Origin: Schleiferiaceae bacterium
GTDB lineage: Bacteria; Bacteroidota; Bacteroidia; Flavobacteriales; Schleiferiaceae
DNA length: 8,986 nucleotides
Assembly: GCA_023260615.1 (NCBI GenBank)
Contig: JALQUY010000069.1
Coordinates: 1-8,986 of the forward strand
Direction: 5' to 3'
Below, piece after piece: positions 6,133-8,986 of this stretch. The notes beneath the pieces were generated by a model. That model was not told the origin of the DNA, ran no database searches, and saw nothing but the letters and a program-made list of their open reading frames with translations. The first letter of the stretch is position 1. Each line of letters opens with the position of its first letter. A program made the position numbers and the translations under genes.

Positions 6133-6904
6133 TCCCCAAGATGCACAGGCCGCGTTCCAGCGCTTGCTGGACATCATGGACGACCTTCGGGCCAAATGCC
6201 CTTGGGATCGTGAACAGGATGCGGCTTCGCTGCGCAAGCTCACCATCGAAGAGACCTACGAACTGGCCGATGCCATAGACGATGGCGATTGGGATGAGCT
6301 CAAAAAGGAAGTGGGAGACCTCTTCTTGCATTTGGTCTTTTACAGCAAGCTGGGCGAAGAGCGAGGCGACTTTGACGTGACCGACGTGCTCAACAGCGTG
6401 TGCGAGAAGTTGATTCGGCGCCATCCGCACATCTACGGCGATGTGGATGCGACGGATAGCAAGACGGTCAAGGCAAATTGGGAAGCGATTAAACTCAAGG
6501 AAAAGGGAGCGGAACGCCGCTCCGTCCTCCAGGGCGTTCCCAAATCGCTGCCTGCCATGGTCAAGGCTTTCCGCATCCAAGAAAAAGTCCAAGGTGTCGG
6601 CTTTGATTGGCCGGATGAAGCGGGTGTTTGGGCCAAGGTCCAGGAGGAGCTCGCGGAAATGCGCGAGGCGGCCAACCCGCAGGATGAAGCGATGGAGCTC
6701 GGGGACGTGCTTTTTGCCCTCGTCAATTACGCCAAGCACCGAGGGCTAGATCCCGAACAAGCCTTAGCGCAGTCCAATGCCAAATTTGTTCGACGCTTCC
6801 AAGCCATGGAAGCCCTGGTAGAGGCGGAAGGCCGCGAAATCAGCGCCATGAAATTGGAGGACTGGGACCGGCTCTGGAACCAGGTCAAAGCAACGGAAGT
6901 TTGA
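6125..6904 (+). CDS. mazG: Nucleoside triphosphate pyrophosphohydrolase MazG
   Basis: MazG hydrolyses (d)NTPs to the monophosphate and pyrophosphate, cleaning non-canonical nucleotides from the pool; in E. coli it also affects ppGpp levels. The 259-aa protein has two tandem MazG domains, like the 263-aa E. coli enzyme. The first holds CPWDREQ (25-31), LTIEETYELADAI (39-51) with Glu42, Glu43 and Glu46, and KKEVGDLFLHLVF (60-72) with Glu62 and Asp65, plus RRHPHIYGD (98-106). The second has KVQEELAEM (171-179) and MELGDVLFALVNYAK (190-204), also a metal-binding pattern. The real start is ATG 6125; a longer frame from 6026 would overlap the DUF5606 gene by more than 100 bases and begin with a non-family sequence. 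It is the last tightly overlapped gene of the def operon. Confidence 0.95.
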   Translation: MPNPQDAQAAFQRLLDIMDDLRAKCPWDREQDAASLRKLTIEETYELADAIDDGDWDELKKEVGDLFLHLVFYSKLGEERGDFDVTDVLNSVCEKLIRRHPHIYGDVDATDSKTVKANWEAIKLKEKGAERRSVLQGVPKSLPAMVKAFRIQEKVQGVGFDWPDEAGVWAKVQEELAEMREAANPQDEAMELGDVLFALVNYAKHRGLDPEQALAQSNAKFVRRFQAMEALVEAEGREISAMKLEDWDRLWNQVKATEV

Positions 6905-6950
6905 TGTTTCCGTTACCCTGGGGAAAACCAAGGGGGTTAAATTGGGCTAC

Positions 6951-7445
6951 ATGAAAACGGTATACCTGGTTCGGCACGCGAAATCTTCGTGGGACTACCC
7001 CCACTTAGAGGACCGGGACCGCCCGCTAAAAGGGCGCGGCATTCGCGATGCGCATCTCATGGCGGCTTGGTTGGCCGAGGAAGTAGAGACCGTCCCGGCG
7101 ATGGTATCGAGTCCCGCCACGCGCGCCCTCCATACAGCTATGATTTTTGCCCGGAACTTTGGCCAAACCTTGGACTTTATTCAAACCGATGAGGGTCTCT
7201 ACGAGATGTCTGTGGCCCAACTTCTGGCCTATTTGCAGCAGCTCCCCGAGTCGATGGACGCGGTCATGGTCTTTGGGCACAACCCCACCCATACCGCCTT
7301 TTTAAACCGCTGCGTGGATCACAGGATAGACAATGTCCCTACCGCGGGCGTAGCCTGTTTGCGCTTCGACGTGGGTGCCTGGAAGGACTTGGATTTTGAT
7401 GCGGAATTGCTCTTCTTTGATTTCCCGAAGAATCACAAGAGTTAA
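6951..7445 (+). CDS. sixA: SixA-type histidine phosphatase
   Basis: This 164-aa protein belongs to the histidine phosphatase (phosphoglycerate mutase-like) superfamily. SixA in E. coli removes phosphate from phosphohistidine, first shown for ArcB and later for the phosphotransferase protein NPr. The catalytic motif is LVRHAKS (6-12), with Arg8 and the phosphorylated His9. Other active-site parts are SSPATRAL (53-60) and VFGHNP (107-112) with the second His110. The short length, lacking the long insert of phosphoglycerate mutases, and the RHAKSSW start are typical of SixA. I prefer ATG 6951 over an upstream TTG at 6942 because MKTVYLVRHA fits the family. It lies 46 nt after mazG and 14 nt before ppk1. 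No good TAnnTTTG element is visible in 6905-6950, so it may be read through from the def operon. The true substrate cannot be told from sequence. Confidence 0.9.
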   Translation: MKTVYLVRHAKSSWDYPHLEDRDRPLKGRGIRDAHLMAAWLAEEVETVPAMVSSPATRALHTAMIFARNFGQTLDFIQTDEGLYEMSVAQLLAYLQQLPESMDAVMVFGHNPTHTAFLNRCVDHRIDNVPTAGVACLRFDVGAWKDLDFDAELLFFDFPKNHKS

Positions 7446-7459
7446 CCGACCTTTACGGC

Positions 7460-8986
7460 ATGCTATCAGCCGCCCGCGACCGATTTACCAATAGAGATAT
7501 TAGCTGGCTTCACTTCAACGCGCGTGTGTTGCAAGAAGCCAAGGATGAGCGCAATCCCCTGATTGAACGCGTTCGCTTTTTGGGTATTTTCTCCAACAAT
7601 CTGGACGAGTTTTTCCGTGTGCGTTACGCAAGCATCCAGCGCTTGGCCAAGCTTCCCAACCAGAAAAAAGTCAAGGAGCAACTGGGCGGTTGGAGCCCCA
7701 TGGACCTCATTAAGGCCATTCAGGACGAAGTCACGGACCAAAACCAGCAGGTAGAGGCCATCTACGAGCAGCTCATGGTGGAGCTGGAAAAGGAAGGCAT
7801 TGCGCTGATTACCGAGGCGGAATTGACCAAAGGCCAAGAGGAGTTTGTGCGCAAGTACTACATCGAGAAAATCAGCCCCTCGGTCTTCACCATGATTTTG
7901 CGCGAGGGCTATCCCTTCCCCGAGCTCAATGACGGATCGATTTACTTGGCCATTCAGCTGCATTCAGCAGGCTCCACAGAGCCGGTGCAGTCTTTGATTG
8001 AGATTCCCACAGATTTACACGGCCGCTTTGTGGTGCTTCCCAAGTATGGGAAGAACTATTTGATGTATTTGGACGACGTGCTGCGCTACAACTTGCGCTA
8101 TGCCTACTTCATTTTTCCCGCGGACCGAATTGAAGCCCATGCCTTTAAAATTGGCCGCGATGCAGAACTCGATATGGACCACCACGATGTCTCCAAGACG
8201 ATGGTGGACCGCGTTCGCCGCGGTTTGGAAGACCGATTGGCGGGCGATCCCGTCCGAATGGCCTACGACGATGGCATTGCACCCGATTTTCTCGCTCAAC
8301 TGGTTCGAAAAATAGGCTTGGAAGACACCGATGCCCTGAATCCGGGTGGCCGGTACCACAACAAGCGCGACCTCATGCGCTTTCCCAACGTGGGCGGTCC
8401 CCATTTGGAGCACCCCGCCTTGCCGCCTTTGATGCATCCGGATTTGGATTTGGAGCGCTCGCTGCTACAGGTGATTCGGCAGAAGGATGTCTTGATCTAC
8501 ACCCCCTTCCACACCTTCTCCTACATCATCCGTTTCCTGCGTGAGGCGGCGATGGATCCCCAGGTGGAGTCTATTTCCATCACGCTGTACCGCTTGGCCT
8601 CCCAGTCGCGCATTATTTCGGCGCTGATCAACGCAGCCAAAAATGGTAAGCGTGTGCACGTGGTGATTGAGTTGCAGGCCCGCTTTGACGAGCAGAACAA
8701 CATCCACTACTTGGAGAAAATGCGAAAGGAAGGCATCGAGGTCCAAACGGGCGTCGAAGGCCTCAAAGTCCACAGCAAGATTATTTGTGTCGAACGCAAA
8801 ACGGACAAAGGCCGCGAGCTCTTCGCCGTGGTCGGCACGGGCAACTTCCACGAAGGGACCGCACGCGTTTACACGGATTACTACCTGTTTACGGCTGATA
8901 AGCGAGTTACGAAGGAGGTTCAACGCGTGTTCCAATTCCTCGCCGAGCCCTACCGCGTCCAGAAATACAAACATTTGCTCGTAAGT
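7460..8986 (+). CDS. ppk1: Polyphosphate kinase 1, C-terminal part missing at right edge
   Basis: Ppk1 polymerises the gamma phosphate of ATP into inorganic polyphosphate through a phosphohistidine intermediate. From ATG 7460 the frame stays open for 509 codons to the window end; the family is usually near 690 aa, so about a quarter is missing. The N-terminal domain has RDISWLHFNARVL (12-24) and SNNLDEFFRVR (45-55), where Asn47 matches the ATP-contacting Asn45 of E. coli. The catalytic C1 domain shows YTPFHTFSYIIRFLREA, then ITLYRLA with Arg378 (E. coli Arg375), ELQARFDE with Arg408 (Arg405) and GLKVHSK with His438, equal to the phosphorylated His435. GTGNFHEGTARVYTDY follows. The constant three-residue offset supports the start. 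The second active-site histidine would lie beyond the edge. No stop or frameshift is seen in the part present. Confidence 0.97.
   Translation, partial: MLSAARDRFTNRDISWLHFNARVLQEAKDERNPLIERVRFLGIFSNNLDEFFRVRYASIQRLAKLPNQKKVKEQLGGWSPMDLIKAIQDEVTDQNQQVEAIYEQLMVELEKEGIALITEAELTKGQEEFVRKYYIEKISPSVFTMILREGYPFPELNDGSIYLAIQLHSAGSTEPVQSLIEIPTDLHGRFVVLPKYGKNYLMYLDDVLRYNLRYAYFIFPADRIEAHAFKIGRDAELDMDHHDVSKTMVDRVRRGLEDRLAGDPVRMAYDDGIAPDFLAQLVRKIGLEDTDALNPGGRYHNKRDLMRFPNVGGPHLEHPALPPLMHPDLDLERSLLQVIRQKDVLIYTPFHTFSYIIRFLREAAMDPQVESISITLYRLASQSRIISALINAAKNGKRVHVVIELQARFDEQNNIHYLEKMRKEGIEVQTGVEGLKVHSKIICVERKTDKGRELFAVVGTGNFHEGTARVYTDYYLFTADKRVTKEVQRVFQFLAEPYRVQKYKHLLVS

Noticed and set aside
5602..6739. Long minus-strand open frames (about 212-214 codons) opposite the DUF5606 and mazG genes
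   Set aside because: Their products lack recognisable motifs, they lie wholly antisense to well-supported genes, and they arise from codon bias that removes stops in the antisense frame.
6907..6925. Possible terminator hairpin after mazG (TTTCC and GGAAA arms)
   Set aside because: Only about five base pairs of stem, a loop of nine bases and no T-run afterwards; too weak to call, so sixA may be read through from the upstream operon.
7447..7460. CCTTTACGGC before the ppk1 ATG, resembling the element before miaA
   Set aside because: It has two mismatches to TAnnTTTG and no TTG at -33; with sixA ending 14 nt upstream a separate promoter is not needed.
7466..8974. Several minus-strand frames of 140-169 codons opposite ppk1
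   Set aside because: They mirror the ppk1 codon structure; ppk1 on the plus strand has clear catalytic motifs across the same bases and the antisense products look like nothing known.

Overview
This window looks like an ordinary chromosomal housekeeping segment from a member of the Bacteroidota, probably Flavobacteriales-like. The lineage call rests on four things: the recognisable set of families (DUF5606, the Bacteroidota-type pRiA4b ORF-3-like protein with an acidic tail, SixA next to Ppk1); TAnnTTTG-type -7 promoter elements; the absence of clear Shine-Dalgarno sequences before most genes; and short gene overlaps. By eye the DNA is fairly GC-rich for this phylum. I see no tRNA, rRNA, insertion sequence, CRISPR array, phage gene or attachment site, and no gap longer than about 50 bases without a gene.

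Layout. (1) 1-1041, minus strand: miaA (tRNA dimethylallyltransferase), followed with a 13-nt overlap by the first 52 codons of lpxK (lipid A 4'-kinase), which runs off the left edge. (2) 1086-1391, plus strand: a lone 101-aa protein of unknown function, divergent from miaA, whose 3' end overlaps the next gene tail to tail. (3) 1370-4540, minus strand: a compact operon in transcription order ruvX, dapD, cca and a pRiA4b ORF-3-like gene, with junctions of ATGA overlap, 2-nt gap and ATGA overlap. (4) 4541-4586: a 46-bp divergent intergenic region holding two interlocked Bacteroidota-type promoters, one for each operon. (5) 4587-6904, plus strand: def, a small lipoprotein, a DUF5606 gene and mazG, joined by two ATGA overlaps and one 8-nt overlap. 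(6) 6951-8986, plus strand: sixA and ppk1, 14 nt apart; ppk1 is cut by the right edge after 509 codons.

The genes cover tRNA maturation (MiaA, Cca), lysine/diaminopimelate synthesis (DapD), rRNA processing (RuvX/YqgF), N-terminal protein maturation (Def), nucleotide-pool cleaning (MazG), polyphosphate synthesis (Ppk1), histidine dephosphorylation (SixA) and outer-membrane lipid A synthesis (LpxK). Several starts are placed at an internal ATG rather than at the longest possible reading frame (def, DUF5606, mazG, sixA, cca), because family alignment, overlaps or promoter position favour the shorter form. I found no convincing new multi-gene system. The points most worth a second look are the interlocked divergent promoters, the tail-to-tail overlap that encodes SSDE on both strands, the SixA-Ppk1 pairing, and the unknown proteins tightly coupled to core genes.
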